Positions 34,710 through 43,209 of a stretch of 64,000 nt of DNA are shown piece after piece. Under the pieces are notes generated by a model. The model was not told where the DNA came from and did no database searches. It worked only from the letters and a program-made list of their open reading frames with translations. A program made the translations under genes and the position numbers. Origin of the DNA: CAZLBC01 sp964557575 (lineage in GTDB: Bacteria; Planctomycetota; Phycisphaerae; SM23-33). Each line of letters begins with the position of its first letter. Within the stretch, counting starts at the first letter, position 1. The stretch spans positions 27,377-91,376 of the forward strand of contig CAZLBC010000011.1 of the NCBI GenBank assembly GCA_964557575.1, in the 5' to 3' direction.

Positions 34710-34943
34710 CTACAACACGTCGACAAAACGTCCCCGGAACGAAACCGTGCCTCCCGCCACCGCGTAGAGTGTATCGTCACCGCCCCTCTTGACGTTGTAG
34801 CCGGGTTTGTGACGAGTTCCGCATTGGCGAATGAGAATCGTTCCGGGGGTAACCGATTCTCCGCCGTACTTCTTCGTGCCCCGGTACTGGGGATTGCTGT
34901 CCCGGCCGTTGGTGGTCGAACCTTGGCCCTTTTTATGTGCCAT
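34710..34943 (-). CDS. rpmA: 50S ribosomal protein L27
   Basis: 77 residues starting MAHKKGQGSTTNGRDS. The diagnostic segments FGGE-like YGGESV, TILIRQCGT and KPGYNVKRGGDDTLYA are present. It is about eight residues shorter at the C-terminus than most homologues. There is no N-terminal extension of the kind cleaved by Prp. L27 reaches the peptidyl-transferase centre. Unusually, rplU (L21), its common neighbour, is not adjacent; the next upstream gene encodes a secreted protein. Confidence 0.96.
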   Translation of the reverse strand: MAHKKGQGSTTNGRDSNPQYRGTKKYGGESVTPGTILIRQCGTRHKPGYNVKRGGDDTLYAVAGGTVSFRGRFVDVL

Positions 34944-34994
34944 CCGAATACTCCTGGTAATTCATGTTGTGCCGTTTTGCGATAACCTGCGCCC

Positions 34995-35924
34995 TTAACG
35001 CATGACCCACTCTTTACCGAGAAATCGCAGGGGGGCGCCTTGCCTGTCTTTTGCCTGGCTGCCGATCTTATACGTCAGCCTGAGCGTCTTGGAAAGAATA
35101 ATCTCCTCTGTTTCCACTACCTCGCTTGCGTCGGTTTTCTTTTCAGGATCGAAAGGTATTTCCTTCCTGATCTTTATCGGATTGGGGAGTTTGATCTTCG
35201 CCGTCTCACCGCTGAGCCCGCCGATGAACACGTCGAACAGGCCTGCCTTGGGATCAAAGTCCTTGAATATGGCTACGCTTTCCACCGCGTTGTCCTCACC
35301 CTGGAGGATCTTGCCGGTGGCGGTGTTCAAATCGACCAGGAGCGGATTGTTAATGATCTTTTTGATCTTGTCATAGACTGGCGTGCTGTTGAAGCCCTCG
35401 CCGGCCGACAGCAACTGGCCGGTCTCGGTGTACAACTGGAATTCGGGGTCGAAGGGCCTGCTGCCCCCGGTTCTGTTGATGATGGTGAACTTGATGTACC
35501 AGAAGAGGCGCGGTTTTTTGGAACCCGGCATCTTGACCATTATTGACCGGGGTTCCTTGAAGTAGAACCTGAACTGCCAGTTAAACGGGGCTTCATCGGG
35601 GATGGGAATAGTATCCGCCCCGATAGTATGCGCCGTCCATCCGTGGGGTATATCATGTCTGCTCATGCCCACTTCGCTTTCGGCGGGATATTCATCCAGG
35701 GAAACATCAGCGGGCTCAAGATCGATAATGCCGGAGCCTTTCGGTTTCTCTTCTTCAGCGGCATCCTTGCCCGCGTCGGTCGATGCACCGGTCGCGTCCG
35801 TCCCGCCGAGCGCATCAAGCGCGGAGGTGACATCGTTCTCCGCCGCAAGGGTGGGTGAAACCGGCAGCAGGAAAAGCGCGATTGTCAACGACAGCACGGT
35901 AAACATCGTTAGTGTATTTCTCAT
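34995..35924 (-). CDS. secreted protein of unknown function
   Basis: 309 residues. Signal peptide (about 1-27, ending TLAA), an Asp/Ala/Lys-rich linker (about 28-70), then a beta-rich domain with repeated aromatic positions (FNWQFRFYFKEPRS, FWYIKFTIINRTGG). I do not recognise the fold. The C-terminus (LTYKIGSQ... GKEWVMR) is typical of a compact exported domain. AAGGA lies about ten bases before the ATG. A sigma-70-like promoter is visible upstream. It is divergent from the GNAT gene at 36156. Confidence 0.7.
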   Translation of the reverse strand: MRNTLTMFTVLSLTIALFLLPVSPTLAAENDVTSALDALGGTDATGASTDAGKDAAEEEKPKGSGIIDLEPADVSLDEYPAESEVGMSRHDIPHGWTAHTIGADTIPIPDEAPFNWQFRFYFKEPRSIMVKMPGSKKPRLFWYIKFTIINRTGGSRPFDPEFQLYTETGQLLSAGEGFNSTPVYDKIKKIINNPLLVDLNTATGKILQGEDNAVESVAIFKDFDPKAGLFDVFIGGLSGETAKIKLPNPIKIRKEIPFDPEKKTDASEVVETEEIILSKTLRLTYKIGSQAKDRQGAPLRFLGKEWVMR

Positions 35925-35993
35925 AATACGTTATTCCTTATGAACACGTCTATGCACACGAATAGCAGGATAATACGATGCCGCGCGCACACG

Positions 35994-36021
35994 AAGATAC
36001 TAAAATATCCTGTAAAGTCAA
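35994..36021 (-). promoter_or_regulatory. candidate sigma-70 promoter of the secreted-protein gene
   Basis: Minus strand: TTGACT (36021-36016) and TATCTT (35999-35994), 16 bases apart. It would give a leader of about 60 bases before the ATG at 35924. Confidence 0.45.
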
Positions 36022-36120
36022 GTGTTACATCGGGACGGCGCGCCGTGTAGCGGTATCGGTTTCACGACCGCAAAATGCCCGGTTTCAGCCTGCACACGAA
36101 TTGTATTTGCTGCAAAAAAC

Positions 36121-36148
36121 ATGAAAGCCGAACAACCTCTTATATAAT
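36121..36148 (+). promoter_or_regulatory. candidate leaderless promoter of the GNAT gene
   Basis: ATGAAA (36121-36126) and a perfect TATAAT (36143-36148), spacer 16. The -10 ends seven bases before ATG 36156, and no Shine-Dalgarno sequence is present. Confidence 0.5.
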
Positions 36149-36155
36149 CGGACAT

Positions 36156-37091
36156 ATGTCGAGTATTAAGCCAGTCCCGCGGTGGAAGATTTCGGCCGGA
36201 TTGCGGTTTCTCGTTTCTGGAAACCGGACGCCGTCCTCGGAGGAGAACAACAGGCTCCGGATGTTGCGGGCCCTCTACCGAGACGGCAGAAAGAGGGGAA
36301 GCCGACTCTGGTGGACACGGGACCGTCAAAAGATACGGGCAGTATCCCTGGTTGCGGTATCGCGCGGGAATGTCGGTTTTGTTTACTACAGCCCTCCGTC
36401 GGCACCCGGGGTCGACTGCCGTTTGCTCGTCGAACTGGTTGCGCAATTGAGTGCCGCCTGCTTGCGCGACGGATTGCCCATGGTGCAGGTTTTTCTCGAT
36501 CCGGACCGTACGGATGAAATAGCTGTCCTCAGCGAGGCGGGACTCGAGCCGGCTGCCCGGCTTATCGAGATGAGGCGCGAGCTTCCCGCGCGGAATGTCT
36601 GCGCATCGATGCCGACGGAGGGCATGTCTTTCGTCGATGTCCGGGGATGCGGACTTGATCGCTTCAAGCAATTGATAGCGTACACCTACACGGATTCGCT
36701 CGACTGTCCGAAGTTACTGGGCAGAAGAAATATGGACGAGGTCATTGAATCGCATAAACACACGGGTATCTTTACCCCTGCCTGGTGGAACATCCTGATG
36801 GTAACCGGCGAGCCTGCGGGATGCTTTCTGCTGAATCGGTCGGCGAGTGAAACCGAATGCAGAATGGTGTATATCGGGGTGATTCCCGCGTTCAGGGGGC
36901 GGGGTATTGGAACAGCACTGCTCGTGCATGCTTTCAGGGTCGCCGCATCTGCCGGGTGTGGTGCGATGCGGCTCGCGGTTGATGCGGATAATACTCCCGC
37001 ACTCAGGCTTTACAGCGGGGTTGGATTTTATCAAACCTCTGTCAGGCAGGTGCTTGCGAAACTTTCCACCGCGGATGTTAAAATTTTGTGA
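36156..37091 (+). CDS. GNAT family N-acetyltransferase, two-domain type
   Basis: 311 residues from ATG 36156. The C-terminal half is a full GNAT domain: the acetyl-CoA loop reads VIPAFRGRGIGTALL, followed by LAVDADNTPALRLYSGVGF. The N-terminal half has the length and secondary structure of a second, degenerate GNAT domain, as in mycothiol-synthase-like proteins. The substrate is unknown. It lies directly upstream of dnaA in the same direction, separated by an AT-richer 280-bp region with a DnaA box. Confidence 0.82.
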   Translation: MSSIKPVPRWKISAGLRFLVSGNRTPSSEENNRLRMLRALYRDGRKRGSRLWWTRDRQKIRAVSLVAVSRGNVGFVYYSPPSAPGVDCRLLVELVAQLSAACLRDGLPMVQVFLDPDRTDEIAVLSEAGLEPAARLIEMRRELPARNVCASMPTEGMSFVDVRGCGLDRFKQLIAYTYTDSLDCPKLLGRRNMDEVIESHKHTGIFTPAWWNILMVTGEPAGCFLLNRSASETECRMVYIGVIPAFRGRGIGTALLVHAFRVAASAGCGAMRLAVDADNTPALRLYSGVGFYQTSVRQVLAKLSTADVKIL

Positions 37092-37153
37092 ATAGTTCGT
37101 TAGAAAAAGTTTTTTTTCCGCAGCAAGTCGCGCCCGACAATGACCTTGTTGGT

Positions 37154-37162
37154 TGTGGATAA
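37154..37162 (-). promoter_or_regulatory. DnaA box upstream of dnaA
   Basis: TGTGGATAA on the plus strand is the exact complement of the consensus TTATCCACA. It lies about 210 bp before the dnaA start, in a region with runs of A and T. It suits autoregulation of dnaA. Only one perfect box is seen, so calling this an origin would be premature. Confidence 0.6.
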
Positions 37163-37370
37163 CAAAATGCAATCTTTGTGTTTGACGCCTTTTTGCGGAA
37201 TGAGTAAATTGGCTGAACAGTGGAGATAAAATGGTTTTCCCGGACAGTCGGTGACCCGGCGGCCGGGTGGAGATCTCCAGAAGGACACGGCAGTTTTTTG
37301 TGATGGAACATCACCGCTGTCGTTCAAGGCGCAAGTAGAACCCTGGTATCTGGTGAAAGGAATCATGACT

Positions 37371-38786
37371 ATGAGTGCGCCCGACGTATGCGCTCAGCAA
37401 GAGGCCGTGCCCCGTTTGCTCGAGGTATTGCATGGAAGAATAGGCCCGCAGAAATTCAATGCCTGGTTCAAGCATGGCACACAGTTGAGCATCACTGATG
37501 GCTGCCTTGAGGTAGCTGTTCCCAACCCGTTTGTTGCTAATTGGATAGAGCAGCACTATCAGCAGGTATTGGCGGAGATAGCCGCGTCGGTTGTCGACGA
37601 TTCGTGCACGGTTGTCTTCGTCGTCGAACCGGCGTTATGCGAGAAGTACACCCGGGGTGATCTGGACAGACAGGCGGAAATTGTCTCGCGAATGACGCAG
37701 GGCCGGAGCCGTCCGCGTCGGCGGGCCCAACTGCCGAAACCGACATTGCGGTACACGCTCGATGATTTCGTAATCGGCCGTAGCAACAAGCTGGCCTATA
37801 CCGCGGCGATTTCCGTCCTGGACGGTTCTCTTGAAGGGGGTAACCAGCTTTTTGTATACGGCCCCTGCGGTGTCGGCAAGACGCATCTGCTCCAGGGAAT
37901 ATGCGGGATGCTCGCCAAAAGGGAGGGGTCGGGGCTCAGGTGCAAGTATGTGACCGGCGAGCAGTTCACCAACGAGTATATATCAACCATCAGGAAGGGG
38001 AACAACGAGGAATTTCGAAGAAAGTATCGCAAGCTTGATCTGCTGGCGGTCGACGATGTCCACTTTCTTGCCGCGAAGCGGGCGACGCAGGAGGAGTTTC
38101 TTCATACGTTCGATGCCATAGAGACGGCCGGAAAGCGTATCATCCTGGCCTCGGATGCCCATCCGCGCCTCGTCGGCGATTTGAATCAGCAGCTTGTCAG
38201 CAGGTTTCTTTCGGGTATGACTATCAAGATGGAACAGCCGGACAAGGAAACCAGGATCCATATCCTGTCGCGCAAGGTTTCCCGGATGAAGATAGATATT
38301 CCCGAAGACGTCATAGAGTATATCGCCATGCACGTGCGCGGTTCGGTCAGGGAACTTGAAGGGATACTCCTGAAACTGTGCGCGATCGCGGCGCTCGAGA
38401 ACGACGGGGTGACGCTGCAGGTCGTCAGGGAGGTACTGGCCGACCACCTCGTGCAGACCGACAGCGCAGTGACCGTGGGCGGTATCGAAGGAACGGTGGC
38501 CCCGTTTTTCGGCGTTACGCCGGCTGATATTCATTCCTCGCGCAGGACGAAGACGGTTTCAAATGCACGAATGACGGCGATGTATCTGGCACGAAAATAC
38601 ACCGGTATGAGTTTTCCCGAAATCGGCAGGTTTATGGGCAAGAATCACAGTTCCGTGGTACTTGCCGTAAACCGGATGGAAAAAATTCTTGCCGAGCACG
38701 GCAAGATTGCCTGGAACACGCCCGCCGGAAAAAAGTCCATGCCCGCCGCAAACGTCCTCCAGTTGCTGGAGGAGCAGATCGGCTGA
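37371..38786 (+). CDS. dnaA: chromosomal replication initiator protein DnaA
   Basis: 471 residues from ATG 37371, which has GAAAGGA at nine bases; ATG 37365 is in frame but too close to that site. Domain I (about 8-90) is followed by a short linker. The AAA+ domain has Walker A GPCGVGKT at 164-171 and Walker B LLAVDDVHFL. The C-terminal helix-turn-helix carries the DnaA signature as MGKNHSSVVLAVNRM. DnaA melts the origin. dnaN and gyrB do not follow, so the classical dnaA cluster is broken up. A strong terminator lies at 38904. Confidence 0.96.
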   Translation: MSAPDVCAQQEAVPRLLEVLHGRIGPQKFNAWFKHGTQLSITDGCLEVAVPNPFVANWIEQHYQQVLAEIAASVVDDSCTVVFVVEPALCEKYTRGDLDRQAEIVSRMTQGRSRPRRRAQLPKPTLRYTLDDFVIGRSNKLAYTAAISVLDGSLEGGNQLFVYGPCGVGKTHLLQGICGMLAKREGSGLRCKYVTGEQFTNEYISTIRKGNNEEFRRKYRKLDLLAVDDVHFLAAKRATQEEFLHTFDAIETAGKRIILASDAHPRLVGDLNQQLVSRFLSGMTIKMEQPDKETRIHILSRKVSRMKIDIPEDVIEYIAMHVRGSVRELEGILLKLCAIAALENDGVTLQVVREVLADHLVQTDSAVTVGGIEGTVAPFFGVTPADIHSSRRTKTVSNARMTAMYLARKYTGMSFPEIGRFMGKNHSSVVLAVNRMEKILAEHGKIAWNTPAGKKSMPAANVLQLLEEQIG

Positions 38787-38903
38787 TGATGAGCATGATC
38801 TGAACCCACGGATGGGTTGGTGGGCATACGGACCGCTATTTCGGCATGTTTCAGGCGGACCGGACGGCGTCGGTCATATAGCCTTCACGGATGAGACCAA
38901 GCG

Positions 38904-38936
38904 GGCCCGCGCGTATGACGCGCGGGCCTTTTTTTT
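38904..38936 (+). terminator. intrinsic terminator after dnaA
   Basis: GGCCCGCGCG and CGCGCGGGCC form a perfect 10-bp stem with a five-base loop, followed by eight T. Confidence 0.9.
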
Positions 38937-39015
38937 ATGGTCCCGAGAAAATCGCAATCCGGTGCGGTCGTACCCGTTAAGCGTACCGTGGCGTGATGAG
39001 TTGGAGGATGGTCAA

Positions 39016-39198
39016 ATGTCAGGTCCTGAAAGGTGTAACGAAACTGACGTTTTCAAGAAGGTTCTCGAGCATCCCAGTGTTACACTGAGCGGATTGCGAC
39101 ACCTTATGCGCTCCGCCCGTATAGAACAGCCCGACGACCCGTTGGCAGTCCTGCCGAGCATTCGCTGGTTGCAACGGTCGTTCAACGGTGAGAACTGA
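39016..39198 (+). CDS. small hypothetical protein
   Basis: 60 residues. The ATG at 39016 has TTGGAGG eight bases upstream, a better ribosome site than most genes here. The product is charged, with a helical middle (DVFKKVLEHPSVTLSGLRHLMRSA, described, not a known motif). A terminator (39270) follows and the dnaA terminator precedes it, so it would be a single-gene unit. I do not recognise it; the call rests on the ribosome site and the flanking terminators. Confidence 0.45.
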   Translation: MSGPERCNETDVFKKVLEHPSVTLSGLRHLMRSARIEQPDDPLAVLPSIRWLQRSFNGEN

Positions 39199-39269
39199 AC
39201 GGTGTAAGTATCAGTGATGTTTTTCTTTGTACCGGCGACTCTTTCTGGCCGTGTTCGACAGGGGACGGG

Positions 39270-39310
39270 AAAAGCAGGGCGGAATTTCCAGGTTTTCCGC
39301 CCCGCTTTTC
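39270..39310 (+). terminator. intrinsic terminator after the small ORF
   Basis: AAAAGCAGGGCGGAA (39270-39284) pairs with TTCCGCCCCGCTTTT (39295-39309) with one mismatch; TTTTC follows within the right arm. Confidence 0.75.
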
Positions 39311-39381
39311 TTTGTGGGGGGGACCTTGACGCGGGACCCCGTTGATCATACACTTTTCTGCCTGATTGTGTTGTCCGGCAT

Positions 39382-39488
<107 letters not shown>

Positions 39489-39530
39489 TGTCGTTTGCCC
39501 GGCAACTTTTGGCTGCAAGCGGATATGGCG

Positions 39531-39801
39531 CGATGACGTGGCGGTGCAAGTCCTCTACGGGCCTTGATGACAGGAACCGTTAGCCGAACAGCACGGGCCG
39601 CCGCCGCGAGGCGGGGTCTGAAGGAAGCTGCAGGCAAAGCTGCGGCCCGACAACAGGAATCGCACACGAGGCGGCGTCGCGTGGGCGAGAGGGCGACAAG
39701 AATCCAAGCCCGATGTCACCCGGAACGCGGCGGCGTAGATGGGGCGGGTATACGCAGCGAAGCTCACGCGTCTTACCCCGGGAGACCTGCCGTTCTGCCC
39801 G
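39531..39801 (+). mobile_element. group II intron remnant (5' ribozyme part, no reverse transcriptase)
   Basis: The stretch GTGCAAGTCCTCTACGGGCC, the following TTGATGACAGGAACCGTTAGCC, the GCGAGGCGGGGTCTGAAGGAAGCTG segment and the closing CTTACCCCGGGAGACCTGCC (each named only in part) appear in the order of the domain I to III region of a common bacterial group II intron class. This rests on recalled consensus, not a search. After 39801 the sequence leaves the consensus, and there is no reverse transcriptase/maturase gene and no visible domain V. It is therefore a 5' fragment. It sits 40 bp behind the tRNA-Pro terminator. The remaining 200 bp before 40002 show nothing further except a weak TACAAT at 39910. 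Confidence 0.7.
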
Positions 39802-40001
39802 ATCCTTATCATACAGCAATTCGCGGGCGCTTCGCTCGCCCTTATTCGGTGGTTCAAGGCTCGTTCGTCTCTTTTATGCCATGAGGTGTTTCATTTTTTC
39901 CGCATCCGGTACAATGAATCGCATCGGGCGGGAATGTTGACGATAGAAAGCTGTTTTCGCATTACAATACAGGAAAAACCGCTTGCCGGAGGATGTGCCG
40001 G

Positions 40002-40529
40002 ATGATCGACACTGTCAGAATATTGTCGTGCTGCGTGCTGGTTATGATTGTCGTCTGCATGCAGGGGGTTCCGGTATCCGCCGCCGCGACCGCTAACGAT
40101 GGGCGGTCCGCGACGGCACCCGCGGTCGCCGGGGAACTGACGCCGGATCTGGTTTCAAAGAAGATGGAGATTATCAGGTCGTCCGGGAGTATTGCCGGGG
40201 ATGTGCGGCAAAAACTCCTGGATACGTACTCGGCGGCCAGGGAACAACTCGAGATCGCGGTAACGTTTCAGGAAGAGATCAAGGCCCGGGATATGAGAAT
40301 CAAAAATGAGAGGCGAATCGCCCGAGTCGTATTCAGCCCGCAGGGACCTGGCAATGGCCGGGGGAAAAGCTGCTGCAGAGCAACTCCGGGCACTTCGAAA
40401 GGAGCAGGAAGAAATACCGTTGTTGATCGAAAAGCTTTCGATGGAAAAGACGGTTGCTCTCAACCGGCAGTCCGCATTGGAAAAGGGCGTTGGGCCCCTC
40501 AGGAAGGCCGTGGCGTTTCTCCGCCGTGA
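40002..40529 (+). CDS. N-terminal segment of MscK-type channel in a different frame (apparent frameshift)
   Basis: From ATG 40002 (GGAGG nine bases upstream) this frame encodes a signal peptide (about 1-30, ending VSAAA) and a helical region up to about residue 100 (AREQLEIAVTFQEEIKAR). That is the expected start of an MscK/KefA channel. At the AAAAA run at 40302-40306 the family-like coding switches to the +1 frame, where the large channel continues. Beyond the run this frame reads as antisense-like, Arg/Gly-rich junk to a stop at 40529. One surplus A, a true disruption or +1 slippage would each explain the pattern. Confidence 0.6.
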   Translation: MIDTVRILSCCVLVMIVVCMQGVPVSAAATANDGRSATAPAVAGELTPDLVSKKMEIIRSSGSIAGDVRQKLLDTYSAAREQLEIAVTFQEEIKARDMRIKNERRIARVVFSPQGPGNGRGKSCCRATPGTSKGAGRNTVVDRKAFDGKDGCSQPAVRIGKGRWAPQEGRGVSPP

Positions 40530-43182
40530 GGCGGACAACAGGCTCCTGGCTGAAAAAATCAGGGCCGCGCGAAAAGCGTCCGTTGACAGTCCGGTCCTGG
40601 GCGAAGTGGCCGAAGAAGACCGGGAGCTGTTGTTGTTGAAATCGGGTGGCGATGACAGGGAGGGAATGCGGGAAAAAATTGCCGCGATGGAAAAACGCCT
40701 CCAGTCGGCGGCAGACAAGGCAACTATATTCGAGGCCCGCCTGAAAAACCTGAAGGAAAAAGTACGAATCGTGGGATTGACCGACGCGGTCGGGCTTCTG
40801 ATGCGCCGCATTCGAAGCGGACTTCCGGAAACCCGGACAATACGAAAGGACATCGAAGAGCGGCAGGAACAGATCGCGACGGTCGACCTCAAGAGACTGG
40901 AACTCAGGGATCACCTCGAGAGACTGAGCGATATTAAAGCCCGGGTTGCCGAGTACATGGACCGGGTGCGGGAAACGGATACACGGAAGCGAAAAGAGAT
41001 TGAGGAGGGATTGCGCCGTCACCTTTTGTCCATCCGGACCACACTGAGAGGCGACAGCGGAACGGAGGGCTTCGTGGCCCTGTACGAGCAGTACGCCGAG
41101 ATGCTTTCCCGCCTGGATATGGCGCAGGCCCGTTTCCTTGAGGCGGTTGAGAATACCCGATCCTATATTGACCGTCGCATTCTATGGATTCGGAGTTCAA
41201 AACCGGTCGGGGCCGAGACACTCGCTGATGCCCTTGATCACCTGGGATGGCTACTCAACCCGTCGCACTGGTTCGGCGTTGTGCGTGTTGCATGGCGGGA
41301 TCTGATCACCCGCCCCCTGGTGAATATCATTGTCTTCTTTTCGATCCTCGCGGTTTTTATTGCGGGAGCGAAAATAACAAGGGGCTTTTCGGAGCGGCAA
41401 AAACAACCGGGCGATAAAACTGCGGCGGCCATGGGCAGAAAATCGGCGGAACTGGTCGGCGCGGGTGTTGCCGGTATGGCATGGCCCCTGCTCCTGTTCT
41501 GGCCGGCGTGGAGACTGGACCAGGCGGCCGGCGGCGCCGCGTTTGCCGGTGCGGTATCGTCGGCGCTCCGGCAGGCCGGGGTTTTCATCGCCCCCGCCTG
41601 TATCGTTCACGTGTTGTGTCGAGATGGCGGTGTGGCCAACAAGATTCTGTGTTGGCCTGAAGCCGCCGTAACAACGAGCAGGCGGGCCATGAAATGGCTT
41701 GTTGTCGCCGGGGGGGTGGTCGTCTTTGTCATGGTTGCCATTGCCGGGCACCGGGTTCCGACCGGCGGTGGAGGATTGGGGCGCCTGTGTTTTATTGCGG
41801 CGTTTGTCTGTATTGGCCTGGCGGCCGGCGCGCTCTTACGACCGAATGGCAGGCTTGCCCGGACCACGTTCGCGAAAAGCGGCAAGGGTGTTATTTATGG
41901 CTCCCGCCATGTCTGGTACCCCCTGGCGATGGTTATTCCGCTCGCCCTGGCCGGGATCGGTGCCATGCGCTATTACTACACCGCCACTCAGTTGGGCGGC
42001 AGGCTGGTGGTTCTTTTCTGGTTTCTCATGGCGGTCACGATTTTGTATTCGTGGGTGATGAGCTGGGTTGCCATCGCCCGGCACCGGCTCGCCGAAAAGA
42101 TTGCCGGTGCCGAACGAAAAAAAGGGCCTGATGCGAGCGGCGTTGACGGGCAGGATGCCGGAGGAGAACCGGACCGTGACGAACTTCATAAAAGTTTCGT
42201 CACTATCAGCAGGCGGTCGAGAAGCTTCGTTAACTATATCACCCTGGCCGTGGTCGCCGCCGGTTTCTGGCTGATCTGGGTAGACGTGCTTCCGGCCCTG
42301 GGATACCTGGAAAAGATCGAACTCTGGAGTACCATGCTGCCCGACGGCAGTGCAATTGCGGTAACCCTGGCGGATGTGTTGCTCGCCGTCCTCCTGGTGA
42401 TCGTGACGATTACGGCCGGGCGGAACTTTCCCAGCCTGCTGGAAATGTCGGTTCTGAGAAAATTGCACGTGGAGAGCGGCGCGGGGTATGCGATCTCGGC
42501 GCTCGTGCGGTACTGCATCTACAGCGTCGGTTTTGTCGCGGCGTTTTATGCAATTGGTGTCACCTGGTCTCATGTCCAATGGCTGGTTGCGGCCCTTTCT
42601 CTCGGCCTTGGCTTCGGCCTCCAGGAGATTTTTGCCAACTTCGTTTCAGGCCTGATCATCCTGGTGGAGAGGCCGATTCGCAAGGGTGATACGATAACGG
42701 TCGGCGGAATTATGGGAACCGTATCACGCATCAAGGCCCGGGCCACCACTATCGTTGACTGGGACCGCAAGGAAATCATCATTCCAAATAAACAGTTTAT
42801 CACGGGTGAATTGATAAACTGGACCCTCAGCGACGAGGTCCTGCGAGTCATAATACCCGTTGGTATTGCGTACGGTTCCGATACGGCCGAGGCGCAAAGA
42901 CAACTCCTGCGCGTTGCGGCGGAAAACGGCCGGGTGCAGGAGGATCCGCCGCCCACGGCCCTGTTTCTTGGTTTCGGTGACAGCAGCCTGAACTTCGAAC
43001 TCCGTGTTTTTGTTACCGGTATACAGGATTACCTCCCGGTCCAGGACGAGATACATATGGCAATAGATGCGGCCTTCAGGGAAGCCGGGATCGTGATAGC
43101 CTTTCCCCAGCATGACCTGCATATACGATCGCTGCCGGAGGGTGCGTCGGCCGGAGACATGATCCCGAAAAACACGGCATGA
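40306..43182 (+). CDS. large mechanosensitive channel, MscK/KefA type
   Basis: 958 residues in this frame. A long periplasmic coiled-coil region (about 1-330, rich in Glu/Lys/Arg heptads) is followed by about ten membrane segments (330-780). The C-terminal MscS core has LGLGFGLQEIFANFVSGLIILVERPIRKGD, then IIIPNKQFITGELINW and a beta/alpha cage. The signal peptide needed to export the N-terminal region lies in another frame at 40002. The complete product would be about 1060 residues starting there. Release of solutes on osmotic downshift is the family role. Confidence 0.88.
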   Translation: MRGESPESYSARRDLAMAGGKAAAEQLRALRKEQEEIPLLIEKLSMEKTVALNRQSALEKGVGPLRKAVAFLRREADNRLLAEKIRAARKASVDSPVLGEVAEEDRELLLLKSGGDDREGMREKIAAMEKRLQSAADKATIFEARLKNLKEKVRIVGLTDAVGLLMRRIRSGLPETRTIRKDIEERQEQIATVDLKRLELRDHLERLSDIKARVAEYMDRVRETDTRKRKEIEEGLRRHLLSIRTTLRGDSGTEGFVALYEQYAEMLSRLDMAQARFLEAVENTRSYIDRRILWIRSSKPVGAETLADALDHLGWLLNPSHWFGVVRVAWRDLITRPLVNIIVFFSILAVFIAGAKITRGFSERQKQPGDKTAAAMGRKSAELVGAGVAGMAWPLLLFWPAWRLDQAAGGAAFAGAVSSALRQAGVFIAPACIVHVLCRDGGVANKILCWPEAAVTTSRRAMKWLVVAGGVVVFVMVAIAGHRVPTGGGGLGRLCFIAAFVCIGLAAGALLRPNGRLARTTFAKSGKGVIYGSRHVWYPLAMVIPLALAGIGAMRYYYTATQLGGRLVVLFWFLMAVTILYSWVMSWVAIARHRLAEKIAGAERKKGPDASGVDGQDAGGEPDRDELHKSFVTISRRSRSFVNYITLAVVAAGFWLIWVDVLPALGYLEKIELWSTMLPDGSAIAVTLADVLLAVLLVIVTITAGRNFPSLLEMSVLRKLHVESGAGYAISALVRYCIYSVGFVAAFYAIGVTWSHVQWLVAALSLGLGFGLQEIFANFVSGLIILVERPIRKGDTITVGGIMGTVSRIKARATTIVDWDRKEIIIPNKQFITGELINWTLSDEVLRVIIPVGIAYGSDTAEAQRQLLRVAAENGRVQEDPPPTALFLGFGDSSLNFELRVFVTGIQDYLPVQDEIHMAIDAAFREAGIVIAFPQHDLHIRSLPEGASAGDMIPKNTA

Positions 43183-43209
43183 GGAATTCGACCGGTGACC
43201 CGGGGGGGT

